DNA from: Gyrodactylus bullatarudis
Lineage: Eukaryota; Platyhelminthes; Monogenea; Gyrodactylidea; Gyrodactylidae
Direction: 5' to 3'
Assembly (NCBI GenBank): GCA_012064415.1
Contig: SSNU01000247.1
Location: forward strand, 806,629 to 870,628
DNA length: 64,000 nucleotides
The position numbers and the translations under genes are program-made. This document shows, piece after piece, positions 1 through 10,554 of the stretch. The notes below the pieces were generated by a model. That model did not search any database and had not been told where the DNA came from. It worked only from the letters and a program-made list of their open reading frames with translations. Numbering within the stretch: position 1 is the first letter of the stretch; each line of letters begins with the position of its first letter.

Positions 1-3000
1 GGCTTAAATGTAGTCTGGTTCATGACTAGATCAAGGCCACGAATTCCACTGGCACCAATAATCGGCAAGTTGATGGTGATATTCTCAAAGGTGTTGATGA
101 TGAACACTCTTAGAGTATAACTGTCCAACTAAGAATAGTTAAGAGAAATGTTAAATTTGTTAAATTGAAGAGATGCTAGCTTGAGCTCACTTGAGGCAAT
201 TCCACTATGGATGAGTTGCCGTCAAAAGTTCTATTGGTAACAACAATAGAATTCGAGTTGATTAGTGTATAGCTGGCCTGTCCGAAATTACTACCGATAG
301 CAGCTGAAGATGAAAGTAGGCCAAGAGTTAAGTTAGTATTGATTGGATATTGATTTTGTTCAATTCCAAAGCCGACCTGACTTCCAGAGCCAATGAAGAG
401 TCTTGCTCTGATTGAGGATAAACTTGGAAAGGTACCAACGCGAACATTGAAGGTCTGACTCCCGAGGGGATTCTCTAGCCTAAATACAACATTACGCCAG
501 CCCATTAGGAGCATGTTGGTTGAAAAGATGACGGGATAGTTGGAACTCAAATCCATTGGACCAATCAGGGGTCTTCCATCGCCCCAGTCGAGGGTGTATT
601 TGACAAAAGACGGTTTAAGTAAGTCAGTTCCTGTGTAATTCAGTTGAATTGTGCCTCTCACTTGAAAATATTAGTGACCATATATTACTTGACAATAATT
701 ATGCAAGAAAATGGGATGTAATAACATACCTAGGCCTATTTCAGCTGGAGGACTGGCTGTGAGGACCATGTTATTAATTGCATTGTCGACAGTTGTATCA
801 AATGTGCATTCTTCACAATTTACTGCGTTACAAACCTGAGCAGTATCGAAGTACATGCCAGGACTTGTAAAGTTTGGACTAAAATTAACACTACTACCTG
901 TAAAAAGACAGAAATAGGGGTAGAGATTTGAAGCCTAATTCGGTTGGAGAAATAACCTACTGGCAAAAGTTAAATTAGCAAAGGGCAATCCCAAGGATCT
1001 TTTAAAGGAGACAGTGGCAGGTTCCGTTCCAGTTTTATTCATTACAAAACTGATTGTTTGATTCACACGAATGGCTGATACTTTTGGGGAACATGTCACA
1101 CCAGTGATAGGTTGAATCACTTCGACAGTTCTTGTCAATTCAATCTGATCAAGAGGACCGATAATTTTTGCTCGCAAAGTATAATTCCCGGGTGTTTTGT
1201 ATATATGGGGATATGTAGTAGTCTCATTGAATATTGGAATCTGGAAGAGTAGAAATTCAATTTAATTTTAATTTCTCTTAGATAACATCAAGGGCTGTGC
1301 ACAAATGCTTATGTAATAAATGAAAATAGAATGAGGTGGAAGGAATTACAAGAGTATTCGGTTCATTATCACCCCAATTAACTTGAAGGCTAGAATCGAC
1401 AGCAACACTTCCAGATGTACGTTGGAAACCAAGTAGGAATTCTCTTGTTGCCGCTGTTTTATTAGATTCTGGCAACAAATTATAGCTGCCTAATTGGCCA
1501 AAAACGTTTGCTACAACTACTTGACTTGTAATGACACCGCCAGCTTGTCCAGAGACGAATATTGAAAAAGTTCCAGTAGTATTGTATGTCTTTTGAAAGT
1601 TTTTCCCAGCACTTGCCCACGATTCACCAAGTGTTGCATTGAAAGAGGTATTCGTTCCATCACCAAAATCCAAAGTACATTCAATCGAAGTTCCAGCAGT
1701 GAAAAACACTTTTACAGTCACCACGTTATTCACCTGTACTGAGCTTAATGAGTAATTAATTAATTCATTAATACTAAGGTACCAATCAGCCAATCAAATC
1801 ATTCCTAAATTTTATTGGTCAATTTAATAACTATAAATACACCTACTGATGAGTCACATTATTATGACGGGGGAGAAGAAATAACTTTCAACAAGACTCA
1901 GGTTTCAATAAAGTACTCACTATGAATCTAGTTCAACGCGAATATTCCTTGCTGGCTGGTCAAATTTTAGCTGGCCAGTTAGCTGTAATGAGCCAAGTGG
2001 ATTGGATGCAGTAAATGTGTAAGAAACTTGAGAAGGGCGTGTTATATCAACCGGTAGGCTGATTATACTCTTTCTGGCATAGTCTATGGTTGCTTGTACA
2101 CTTCTCGAGTCAATGACCAGATTCGTTTGAATGTGGGAGCCTTGAGTAAAGGAAAATTGAATCCTTGGGTCGAGTAGAGAAATTCCAGGATTGCTTAAAG
2201 TCAAGCCTTGGATTTGGGCAAATACCCGAAGATTTCCAGTGGCCCTGATAGAGTTGATCCAGTTTGAACAGGATACTGAAACATTTAAATCTCGGGGTTG
2301 GGTAAAATTGAAAATAAACGTTGGATTATTATAAGTGGTATCTCTTATGTTAGTTGAAACATCTGAGATAACCCAATCACAAGTGTAAGATGAACCAGAA
2401 GACAATGAGATCGTACAGTTACTCGGGTTATTAACAGCACCTGGTGGACAGCTAAGACCCTGAGAGACTAGCACACTGTCAACATTGATGGGTGTCGTGA
2501 ATGCGTAGAAATTTGCTGGTGAAGTCAAATTAACTCCAAGGTTGTATACTCCAGATGAGGGAAAAGTATGTTGAACTTGACCAGTTTGAGTGACTTCTAC
2601 CGGAGTGGAATCATTAAAGTTCCATGTTATTGAGACAGAACTTCCCGTGTAAGGTAATAGCCTTAAGGTGACTGGTGTCCTGGCTGTGTAGTTGAAACTA
2701 GACAAATTTGTCTCGTTCACTGGTATGACTACAGGAATAGACTTTGTGAATACTATTGATGCGAGGTTGTAACTTTGTAGGGATAGACTAATTGAAACTG
2801 TATCGATAAATCTCTCAACTCTGGATTTAAACTTTAATCTCGGCATGTCATGGACAATAGCTCCAAACTAAGAGATAGGAAGAAAATATAGGATGAAGAA
2901 ATTAATTACCTGATATTTTACATTGGAAATCACCGAGGTACTTATTGAGCTGAAAGTTACAGTGTTAACATTGGCATCATTTAGATCTAGAGACTCTTTG

Positions 3001-4835
3001 TCAATAGGCGCAAAGCTGCTAACTGGATTAGAGCCCAAAGCAACGAAGCCAAGACGATCACCGGGCATGACTACCCAATCATTGGTTAAGGCCTGCGTTT
3101 GAAAGCCCACTGAGCTAGGCAGGAAATCTTGGCTCTGATGAAATGAAAAAAATTCCTCATTTTTGCATAACGAGTAGAGAGTAGAAGGGGAGAACTCACA
3201 TAGACTACTAGAACTGACCCTGTCATGGGAGATGATTGTCGTAAATTCTTCAATGATCTCCCCATTTTACACGTGCATTCGTTTTCAAAATTATTGAACG
3301 TTATCGGTGTCACGCATGAGATAACCTCTTTGAATGTTAATGGCTGACAGTTTCTTGAAAAGTAGTTGTAGACCCTACCATCAGTACAAACAGGTCTAAC
3401 AAGCTGAAAATAATGAAATAATGATCAAGCTAGCTCTGTTCAAAGTTTGACTATCGCCTTGTTCGCTAGCTACCTGACTATGTTGTCTTCTGGCTAGTGA
3501 TTGTTATAATAATCAGAATTATTAGAGTAGTACACCCTTTTCTTTTTCTATAGACAACAATAAAAGCCGAAAGACAACATAGTCAATGTTATAGTCAATC
3601 TATGCTGAACCTCTATTTAGTTCAAAGTTACTAATCATTAAGTATTCATTACTTACAACTAGCTTGATTGGATTTATGGAAAAAAAGTTTGCGTGGATCA
3701 TCCGAATGACACCCTTGGTTTTGGCTTCAAGACCGGATAGGATTAATCCCAATTCCGAACCTTGATTGCCAATTGTGAACCGTCTTGGCATTGATCCCAT
3801 TATATCGTAATCAGGATCTTTGAGAGTAAAAATTAAACTGAGTTCAATCGGCAGTTTCTTTTTTAAAGAATTAATCAAAACATACTCGGCATTGTGAAAT
3901 TTTCCATGACGTTGTTTCTGGTAAAAACTCCAGAAATGTGTGAGCCTCTCAGAAAGTCAACTTGACATTCATAATTAAGCCGGAGTCCAATAAAGTTTGG
4001 ACAATAAAAGTTGATGCTGTTCGCCTCAATCGCCTCAAAGATGATGAAATTTACACTTTTCCTTGTCAACTGGATAGAATTTAAATGATTTATTATAGAT
4101 TTTAAAATTTTAAAAACGTGATCTACTCAAAAGTAATCTTTATGAAAAATATCAAGTCTATGCTTAGCATTGCTTACTATTGTGTTTGTTGAGTCCAAAA
4201 GACTAAATGTGATGGAACTTCTTCCTGGATGAAAGAATTTAAAGGTGAGCACACCCGAGGCTTGCGTCAAAGTTTCACTTGCCAGAGGAGAATCAGATAA
4301 TTGGGCTACCAGTCTGACTCCATTTAAATTATCGATTGGCCTATTCAAGGAAATATCATAGAGGCTATATTCGACAATAACATCCTTATTGGTTGAAACA
4401 ATGTTGTTAGTTGTTTTTGCTTTTATCCTAATGGAATCAGAGGATGAATTTGAATCATAAACAATGGCTGTACTAATATCTGAGGAGCATGCATTAAAAG
4501 AGGTGGTTGGTGCTGATGTGCCACATGAACAGAAATAGCCCCCGTAAATTGCTGTGTAGGCTTGGCCAGCTGAGGCGCATGATGATTTGCACTGTTCCCT
4601 GCTATCGAGAATTCCTTCCTCTTGGTTTTTCTTTGCCTATAAAGTTGGAGAAATAGGTAAAAATAAAACAACGTACTAAATTTGTATTTATATCTCCTAT
4701 TGAATAGGGATAAGCTCGATTATCATTTGACTCTAGGAAACAGACGGGATTCGATTTGATGTAGAATAAAATAGAAATTGAAATAAGCCAAAATTTTATT
4801 ATCTAGCAAAGTAAGTATTAAAAAAATCTTACCAT
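1..4835 (-). CDS. Polycystin-1-like WSC/PKD-domain protein, 3' part off the left edge
   Basis: Secreted or membrane-anchored protein of polycystin-1 type; about 1,259 N-terminal residues are in the window. Thirteen phase-consistent minus-strand exons: 4835-4833, 4802-4677, 4636-4178, 4069-3886, 3817-3657, 3403-3200, 3134-2910, 2867-1921, 1773-1350, 1240-961, 897-730, 660-191, 128-1. The first exon holds only the ATG. A hydrophobic signal peptide (residues 1-22, ending NPVC) leads into a WSC carbohydrate-binding domain (about 22-90, with YGGYFCSCG). A cysteine-containing linker follows, then at least four PKD folds recognised by ITWNFND, CTLDFGDG, LQVNWGDN and YTLDWGDG. WSC beside PKD is the polycystin-1 order; the leucine-rich repeats that normally precede it are absent. 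No transmembrane, REJ, GPS or PLAT region is reached, so membrane anchoring is unproven. N-glycosylation sequons are frequent. The start is the only ATG giving a signal peptide. It lies about 200 nt downstream of CFAP410 on the same strand. Confidence 0.82.
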
Positions 4836-5039
4836 TATTATTCTGAATAGTTATCTTCTTATCATAACAGGAATTTGGTCTGTGTTGGTTAGAATTATGA
4901 AATTTTTAAATGACTTTGTCTCAAATGAATAAGGTGTAGACATGACGACTATTATGAATTATATTAAACAATTATTTTATTAGATAATAGTCACCATGGA
5001 TTTAATAGTAGTAAAGACACAAATTGTCTCAAATTTTTC

Positions 5040-5658
5040 CTACACTTCCTTCAATAACAGAAGTGAAGATGCATTTATAACTTTTCTAATGTGGTTTTTG
5101 TCCAAAAGAACGAGGAGTAACTTTATTGAATTGAATATCTGTTCATTTCTCATATGCTCCTGCTTTTTGATCTCTTTGGCAGGGTTTTCGTTGTGACCAC
5201 AGATAAGATCAAAACAGTATTGGCCTTTGGAGAACTCATATATTGAGCTTAGTCGTTTTGTATCTTTACTTTAAACATTCGAACTTACTTTTGCCGTCAA
5301 AATATGCGATATTTGGAAGGTTGTGCAGAATACATTCTGGATAATTTTTGAGACTTTGAATCGGATTATCCGACAATTCCAAAATTTTTAGGTTTTTGCA
5401 CTCAACCAGATCACGAATTTCAGAGAATTTCTTTATTATATTATTTCTTGCGTAAACTTCTACAAGTTGAGGTAGGCTGGAACAAAAGTTTAGAGAAGAT
5501 AAATTGTTGGAACTTATAATAAGAATTTTAACATTATCGTATTGCTTTAAGTTTCCGAGACTATTAAGACCTAGACCCCATAGGTTAATGATCTTTGAAT
5601 ATTGTTTTTTCTGATTCAATTTGGAATACAAGTCAAGATTTATACCAATAGAATACAT
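5040..5658 (-). CDS. CFAP410: CFAP410 (C21orf2) ciliary LRR protein
   Basis: Small leucine-rich-repeat protein of cilia and basal bodies, which in vertebrates works with the kinase NEK1. Two exons, 5658-5289 and 5224-5040, with a 64-nt intron (phase 1), give 184 residues; human CFAP410 is 256. Exon 1 carries about four LRRs followed by an LRR cap (LHNLPNIAYFDGK). The N-terminal match INLWGLGLNSL resembles LNCWGSRLTDI of the human protein. Exon 2 encodes the conserved C-terminal helical domain (NEQIFNSIKLLLVLLDKNHI), which discriminates CFAP410 from other short LRR proteins such as ANP32 or U2A'. The middle low-complexity linker of vertebrates is missing. The ATG at 5658 lies head-to-head with SNRPF. 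Presence of this gene implies the animal makes cilia. Confidence 0.83.
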
Positions 5659-5875
5659 GGTGGGTGAAATACAAACTGTTTATTCTGTATCAGTGATGTA
5701 TTTTCGATGTTTCGTATTCAGAATAATATTCTATTAATAAATTGAAGAATCGTTTTACCGGTAAAACACAAATATCGAAAACAAAATAACTAAAACAAAT
5801 TTTATTTGAACAAATTGAAGAAAAATTAATATTTTAGTTTTGTTTAAATACATGTTATGATCAAAATTTCGCAAC
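5659..5875. promoter_or_regulatory. Shared intergenic promoter region CFAP410 / SNRPF
   Basis: 217 bp separates the two divergent start codons, so both core promoters and 5' UTRs must sit here. The tract is AT-rich. A 3'-splice-like TTTTAG lies about 40 nt before the SNRPF ATG. No canonical TATA box stands out. Confidence 0.5.
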
Positions 5876-6124
5876 ATGGAACTTGTTAACCCAAAACCTT
5901 TTCTTAACAATGTTGTCGGCAAAAAAGTAATTATCAAACTCAAATGGGGATTCGAATACAAAGGTTTCTTGGTTAGCACTGATAAATATATGAACATGCA
6001 ACTACATTCTGCAACCGAATATATCGATACTGTGGAAACTGGCTCACTGGGTGAAATACTTATTAGATGTAACAATATTTTATACATTCGTGAGGCTGAT
6101 GAAGAGTTGGAATCCAAAGATTAA
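5876..6124 (+). CDS. SNRPF: Small nuclear ribonucleoprotein F (Sm F)
   Basis: Core Sm protein of the heptameric ring on U1, U2, U4 and U5 snRNAs, needed for snRNP assembly and splicing. The single exon encodes 82 residues, close to the 86 of human. The Sm1 motif (residues about 15-50, with [15 protein letters not shown] and the F-type [13 protein letters not shown]) and the Sm2 motif ([16 protein letters not shown]) are intact. The RNA-contacting residues of Sm F (K..W.. and the RCNN turn) are conserved. AATAAA lies 17 nt after the stop at 6141-6146, so the 3' UTR is short. It is transcribed away from CFAP410 and converges on EEF1A, whose stop is only about 74 nt downstream. Confidence 0.97.
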   Translation: MELVNPKPFLNNVVGKKVIIKLKWGFEYKGFLVSTDKYMNMQLHSATEYIDTVETGSLGEILIRCNNILYIREADEELESKD

Positions 6125-6197
6125 TTCTTTCTCAATACTCAATAAAGCATTTTTTTAATAAAAATCATATTTTATTTTATGACCAGTATGAATTTAT

Positions 6198-7622
6198 TTA
6201 TTTCTTCTTCTTCTTATCAAGTGCCTTCTTCTCGACCTCCTTAATGATACCAACAGCAACTGTTTGTTTCATATCTCTGACGGCAAATCTACCAAGTGGT
6301 GGGTATTCAGCAAAAGTTTCCACACACATTGGCTTGGAAGGGATAAGCTTGATAATACCGGCATCACCAGATTTGAGAACTGTAGGGTTGTCTTCGACTT
6401 TTTTGCCAGAACGACGATCAATCTTCTCCTTGAATTCTGCGAACTTGCAAGCAATGTGAGATGTAGCACAGTCAAGAACTGGAGCATAACCTGGATTGAT
6501 TTGACCTGGGTGGTTCATGATAATAACTTGAGCTGTGAAGTTGTCTGCTTCAAGTGGGGGATTGTTCTTGACATCACCAGCAACCATACCTCTCTTGATA
6601 TCTGTAGTGGAAAGATTCTTTACGTTGAAACCAACGTTGTCACCAGGAAGAGCTTCCTTAACACTTTCGTGGTGCATTTCAACTGATTTAACTTCAGACG
6701 AGTGACCACTTGGAGCGAATTGGACAGTGATACCTGGCTTGATGATACCTGTTTCTACTCTACCGCATGGCACAGTACCAATTCCACCAATCTTATAGAC
6801 ATCCTTGATGAAAAAATAAAATTATAAAAATCCAATATGGCGGATGGAAATGGCGTGGGTAGAACTTACTTGGAGTGGAAGTCTAAGAGGCTTATCAGTG
6901 GGTCTTTCTGGGAGAGCGATTGCATCAAGAGCTTGGACAAGTGTCTTGCCATTAAAGTTACCGTCCTTGCGCTTGATTTCCCATCCTTTGTACCATGGCA
7001 TGTTGGTTGACTCGTCAATCATATTATCACCATTCCAACCGGAAATAGGAACAAAAGCAACAGTGGCGGGATTGTAACCGACTTTCTTGATGTAACCTTC
7101 AACTTCTTTCTTGATTTCAAGGAAACGATTCTCAGAGAATGGAGGCTCAGTGCTGTCCATCTTGTTGACACCGACAATCATTTGTTTGACACCAAGAGTG
7201 AAAGCAAGGAGAGCGTGTTCTCTAGTTTGACCATTCTTGCTGATACCAGCTTCGAATTCACCAACACCAGCAGCGACAATGAGAATAGCACAATCAGCTT
7301 GAGAGGTACCAGTAATCATATTCTTGATGAAATCTCTGTGGCCAGGAGCATCAATAACTGTAACGTAGTATCTGCTTGTTTCGAACTTCCATAGAGCAAT
7401 ATCGATGGTAATACCACGTTCTCTTTCAGCCTTGAGCTTATCAAGTACCCATGCGTATTTGAAGGAACCTTTACCCATTTCTTGAGCTTCCTTTTCGAAC
7501 TTTTCGATTGTTCTCTTATCTATACCACCGCATTTGTAGATAAGGTGACCAGTTGAAGTAGATTTACCTGAGTCGACGTGACCGATAACGACAATGTTGA
7601 TATGATCTTTTTCTTTTCCCAT
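6198..7622 (-). CDS. EEF1A: Translation elongation factor 1-alpha
   Basis: GTPase that delivers aminoacyl-tRNA to the ribosomal A site. Two exons, 7622-6870 and 6803-6198, with a 66-nt intron placed after LPLQ, give 452 residues; metazoan eEF1A is usually about 460. Domain I carries the P-loop GHVDSGKST, the switch [10 protein letters not shown] and the guanine specificity motif NKMD. Domains II and III follow from [12 protein letters not shown] onward, with the expected [16 protein letters not shown] and [14 protein letters not shown]. The C-terminus is a short lysine tail. The AATAAA signal overlaps the stop codon (minus strand, 6202-6197). Antisense ORFs across domain II are shadows. It faces KXD1 head-to-head. 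Confidence 0.97.
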
Positions 7623-7742
7623 GATGTTGGCGTGACAAGTAATTCGATGGTAAGTGATCGGTTAAACAATTTCAATTATTCTCTAAGGTGAACTTTTTAT
7701 TCTAGAATCTTGTTTAAATCGGGTTGGCGCATAAATTTTTTG
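7623..7742. promoter_or_regulatory. Shared intergenic promoter region EEF1A / KXD1
   Basis: 120 bp separates the EEF1A ATG from the first in-frame ATG of KXD1. A highly expressed gene and a trafficking gene must share this space. A pyrimidine-rich 3'-splice-like ATTCTAG ends about 7705 on the plus strand. Confidence 0.45.
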
Positions 7743-8069
7743 ATGTCATATTTTATTACGCTTTCACATTCCATACCAGTGCATCGACTGAATGATATAT
7801 TAGATTCACAAATAAGTACTCTAGAGAAATATGAGAGAATTAATGCTATTCTCAATACACTCATCAGTCTCTCTCACACTAGATTTCTTGAACTCGAAAA
7901 ATCAGTTAAATCAAAGATTACTGTACTGTATCAGCTAAAGACCAAAGTAACAAATATTCACAGTAAAATCAGAAATATTCAGTCTAAAATAAAAACTAAA
8001 TACCCTGATGAGTACAAACAGTCATACGAAAAGCTTCATGTTGCACTCAAAGACTTTGAAGATGAATAA
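7743..8069 (+). CDS. KXD1: KxDL motif-containing protein 1, BORC subunit
   Basis: Subunit of BORC, the octameric complex that recruits Arl8 to lysosomes for kinesin-driven movement. The single exon from ATG 7743 gives 108 residues, almost wholly helical. The KxDL region aligns over about 75 residues (LDSQISTLEKYERINAIL with ILAQKNMLDRFEKTNEML of human, then LSHTRFLELEKSV and TKYPDEY). The vertebrate serine/proline-rich C-terminal tail is absent, as expected for a small invertebrate form. Upstream in-frame TTG codons were not taken as starts. The stop codon lies inside AATAAA (8065-8070), so the 3' UTR must be only some tens of bases. SLC30A6 coding sequence starts about 80-175 nt further on the same strand. 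Confidence 0.75.
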   Translation: MSYFITLSHSIPVHRLNDILDSQISTLEKYERINAILNTLISLSHTRFLELEKSVKSKITVLYQLKTKVTNIHSKIRNIQSKIKTKYPDEYKQSYEKLHVALKDFEDE

Positions 8070-8242
8070 ACTCATGTTTTTATCATTTGTCTTTCATTCA
8101 ATGAATTTTATCTCTCATCGTCTCTAATAATAGAAATTTATTTATTCAGGCTTCCCTCATAAGGGCTCTGGCCCTAGGTGTGACTGAATTGTTCACATCC
8201 TCCTTGTCTGGCAGTTTATTCCTACTCCGTGAAATCAAAGAA

Positions 8243-9382
8243 ATGCACAAGAACAATCCAAACTCATACTTTACAAAAACTATTATGACTGGAATTGTAT
8301 TAACAATCGCTTCTAGTATGGTTTTGGCCCTTTGCTATCTGTCGAATAGTATCATAATGGTTTCACTGTTCAATTTGTTAATTTTCGACATTTTTCTCGT
8401 GGGAATATCCTTAATTACCATGTGGACAGAGAATCATTCGCCCAACTTGGAAAGACATTGCTTTGGATATGAACGTTTTCAGGTGGTTTCTGTATTCACA
8501 GGAACAATAGTCTCTTTGCTTCTGTCATTTTTTCTGATAAAGGAAAGTTTCGAACGTTTTGTCACACCGACAATAATTTACGTTGACTATTTGTTCATAA
8601 CCAGCATATTTGTGCTCATTTTGCATATGATCACAATCTACACCGTCTACAATCCTGCCTTAAAGTACGTGATTAGTGAAGCAGATTCCAATTATTTCCA
8701 GAACCAATTGTCGGATATCACGAAAGGGCTTTCACAGACATATCAAAATCTAGGAACTTTCTTGCTACCAAGAATCAACCCAATGATGCTACTCGGTTTG
8801 GTCACATTTATCTTTTCAATTTATACAGATCTTGCATTGCTTTCTGATCGAAAGTACCTTGAAATTCTCATGAAGAAATCACAAAGTTAGCTTTTATTCT
8901 ATTATAATTTTTTTCTTTAATATAGATAATAATTCAGAGGCTGGCATGGAATACACCCAGGTTGATACAATCTGTGGAGTTTTATCAGCCATATGTACCA
9001 TTTTAACCATGCTGCCCTTGGCCAAGTATACTGGGAAAATATTACTGCAAACTTGCCCAACAAAAATTGCTCCCTTGATTGAGAGATCGATCAGGGAGTG
9101 TTATACAATACCCGGGGTGGTTGAGTTCAAGAACGAGCACTTTTGGTCAGTTGGATTCGGCTATATTTGTGGTTCCATTTGGGTTCGTGTCAAGCAGAAT
9201 GCAGATGAGCAACAAGTTGTCTCGATTATTTTCAACAAATTTTCAGCTTACGCCCAGCGACTCACAATTCAGGTATTTGCGATTGATTTTGATCTCGTAA
9301 TGAAAATTCTAAACAAAAGTTTTTCTCATAGATCTACAAGGATACCTGGTCAGGCATACCACAGAATTACAATCACCATTAA
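8243..9382 (+). CDS. SLC30A6: Zinc transporter ZnT6 (SLC30A6); N-terminus uncertain
   Basis: Cation-diffusion-facilitator family member; ZnT6 is the non-transporting partner of ZnT5 that loads zinc into early secretory compartments. Exons 8243-8885, 8926-9272 and 9332-9382 (introns 40 and 59 nt) give 346 residues from the first in-frame ATG. Similarity to ZnT6 covers the six-TM core (FGYERFQVVSVF for FGFERLEVLAVF) and the cytosolic domain (RNEHFWT-like KNEHFWSVGFGYICGS, then DEQQVV and TIQIYKDTW). Similarity and an open frame extend upstream to a possible 3' splice site at 8149 (LFLLREIKEM before the ATG), so a short upstream exon or trans-spliced leader is possible. As in ZnT6, the zinc-site residues of TM2 are poor. 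The human C-terminal tail is missing. AATAAA overlaps the stop (9381-9386). Confidence 0.8.
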
Positions 9383-9621
9383 TAAAACTCTTCTTTTTTC
9401 CGCATGATTTGTCTAAATTTTTTTCTTTCTCTCTCTCACTCCTATGATAAAGTCATAATCTTCTCATTTATGCATGATGCATTTTCAATTATTTAAAACT
9501 AAAATGAAAAACTTTTGTATTTTATTGATTTTATTAAAAGTAGTAGTTAAACATTTCGTGAAAACTTGTGAAAAAAATTCGATTAACAATGATAAAAAAG
9601 TCAGAAAAGTAGAGAAATTAA

Positions 9622-10251
9622 TCATATCTGATTCCTTCGATCAGCCAGAGTGTCAGAAAGTTGATTTTGCTGTTGAGCTGTAGGTACTTTGATGCTAGTG
9701 TCAAGACCAAGATCGGGCAGATCTGTGTTCAATTCAATATTAGCTTCATCTGCACATTCCTTTAAAAGGGAGGTGATTTGATCGCTTGGGGCTGATAGAG
9801 CTGTGGTCTTGTTCATTGCCCCGTCAAGAACCGATGTTTTAGCATCTACATTGTCGAATTCTTTCTCAAAATCATCCATAAGTTTTGACATCTTTTCCAA
9901 ATCCAATTGTTTAGTTGCTCGTTTTAGCTGTGAGGAAACACTTCCAATAGATTTTGTGATCTTCAGTTGTTGATCAGCCTGTTGTACACGACTTTGGATA
10001 GCGGAAACTTTTGCTGCTAATTGCGTCAATTTTATGTACTGGTTATGGTTCCTCACAGCATTTTCAGCGTAAGTCTGCGCGACTTCCTTATTATTTTTCT
10101 TTAAAGCTTCAACTACCCTTTTCTTTTCCTTTGCTTCTTGTGATTTGCACTTAAGGGCTTCTCTTTCTACTGTCCTTGCAGTAAACTTTAGCTCAAAAAC
10201 TTGATCTTCAAGGGTAGGACTTGAAAATAAATTAGATATTTCCTTTAACAT
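9622..10251 (-). CDS. CHMP1-like ESCRT-III subunit, divergent paralogue
   Basis: ESCRT-III filament protein of the CHMP1/Did2 family, which recruits Vps4 and spastin for membrane scission and abscission. Intronless, 209 residues. The N-terminal basic helical hairpin (residues about 12-110, with TLEDQVFELKFTARTVEREA and YAENAVRNHNQY) and the acidic regulatory half (DFEKEFDNVDAKTSVLDGAM) are intact. It carries a 9-10 residue N-terminal extension compared with its neighbour. The C-terminal MIM1 helix is degenerate: LSDTLADRR where the neighbour has LTDRLARLR, so the Arg and second Leu that dock on MIT domains are replaced. It lies directly downstream of the second copy on the same strand, evidence of tandem duplication. 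Confidence 0.9.
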   Translation of the reverse strand: MLKEISNLFSSPTLEDQVFELKFTARTVEREALKCKSQEAKEKKRVVEALKKNNKEVAQTYAENAVRNHNQYIKLTQLAAKVSAIQSRVQQADQQLKITKSIGSVSSQLKRATKQLDLEKMSKLMDDFEKEFDNVDAKTSVLDGAMNKTTALSAPSDQITSLLKECADEANIELNTDLPDLGLDTSIKVPTAQQQNQLSDTLADRRNQI

Positions 10252-10554
10252 TATTCCCGAAATTAATTATTAGAAATTATTGTGAATCAAATTTAATATT
10301 AACAAATTGTTATCATTAAAACAGAATAAATGATAAACCTAATAATTAGGACCTAATTGATGAGAGTTCGATTCAACTGAATCTGATGTCTTAATTTGAA
10401 TTGTATAAGATCATCTTATTAAGATGATGCTGCAAAGTAAATAGAATAATTCAATGAATAAAATAAAATATTTTAATAATCTTGATCAAAAAAATGTTTT
10501 GAAATCAATTTGGTATACTTGATGGTTATAGTTGTAGTTCAAAAGAAACTTTTT
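10252..10554. other. Spacer between the two CHMP1 paralogues
   Basis: About 300 bp of AT-rich DNA. It must hold the 3' end of the upstream copy and the promoter of the downstream copy. It contains a short palindrome around ATCATCTT/AAGATGAT near 10410 and nothing recognisable as coding. Confidence 0.5.

Noticed and set aside
4996..5196. Plus-strand 66-residue ORF
   Set aside because: It is the antisense of the second CFAP410 exon, which has clear family similarity.
6244..7394. Plus-strand ORFs across the EEF1A gene
   Set aside because: Shadows of the strongly biased EEF1A coding sequence.
10350..10375. B-box-like GAGTTCGATTC on the plus strand between the CHMP1 copies
   Set aside because: No A box upstream and no paired arms.
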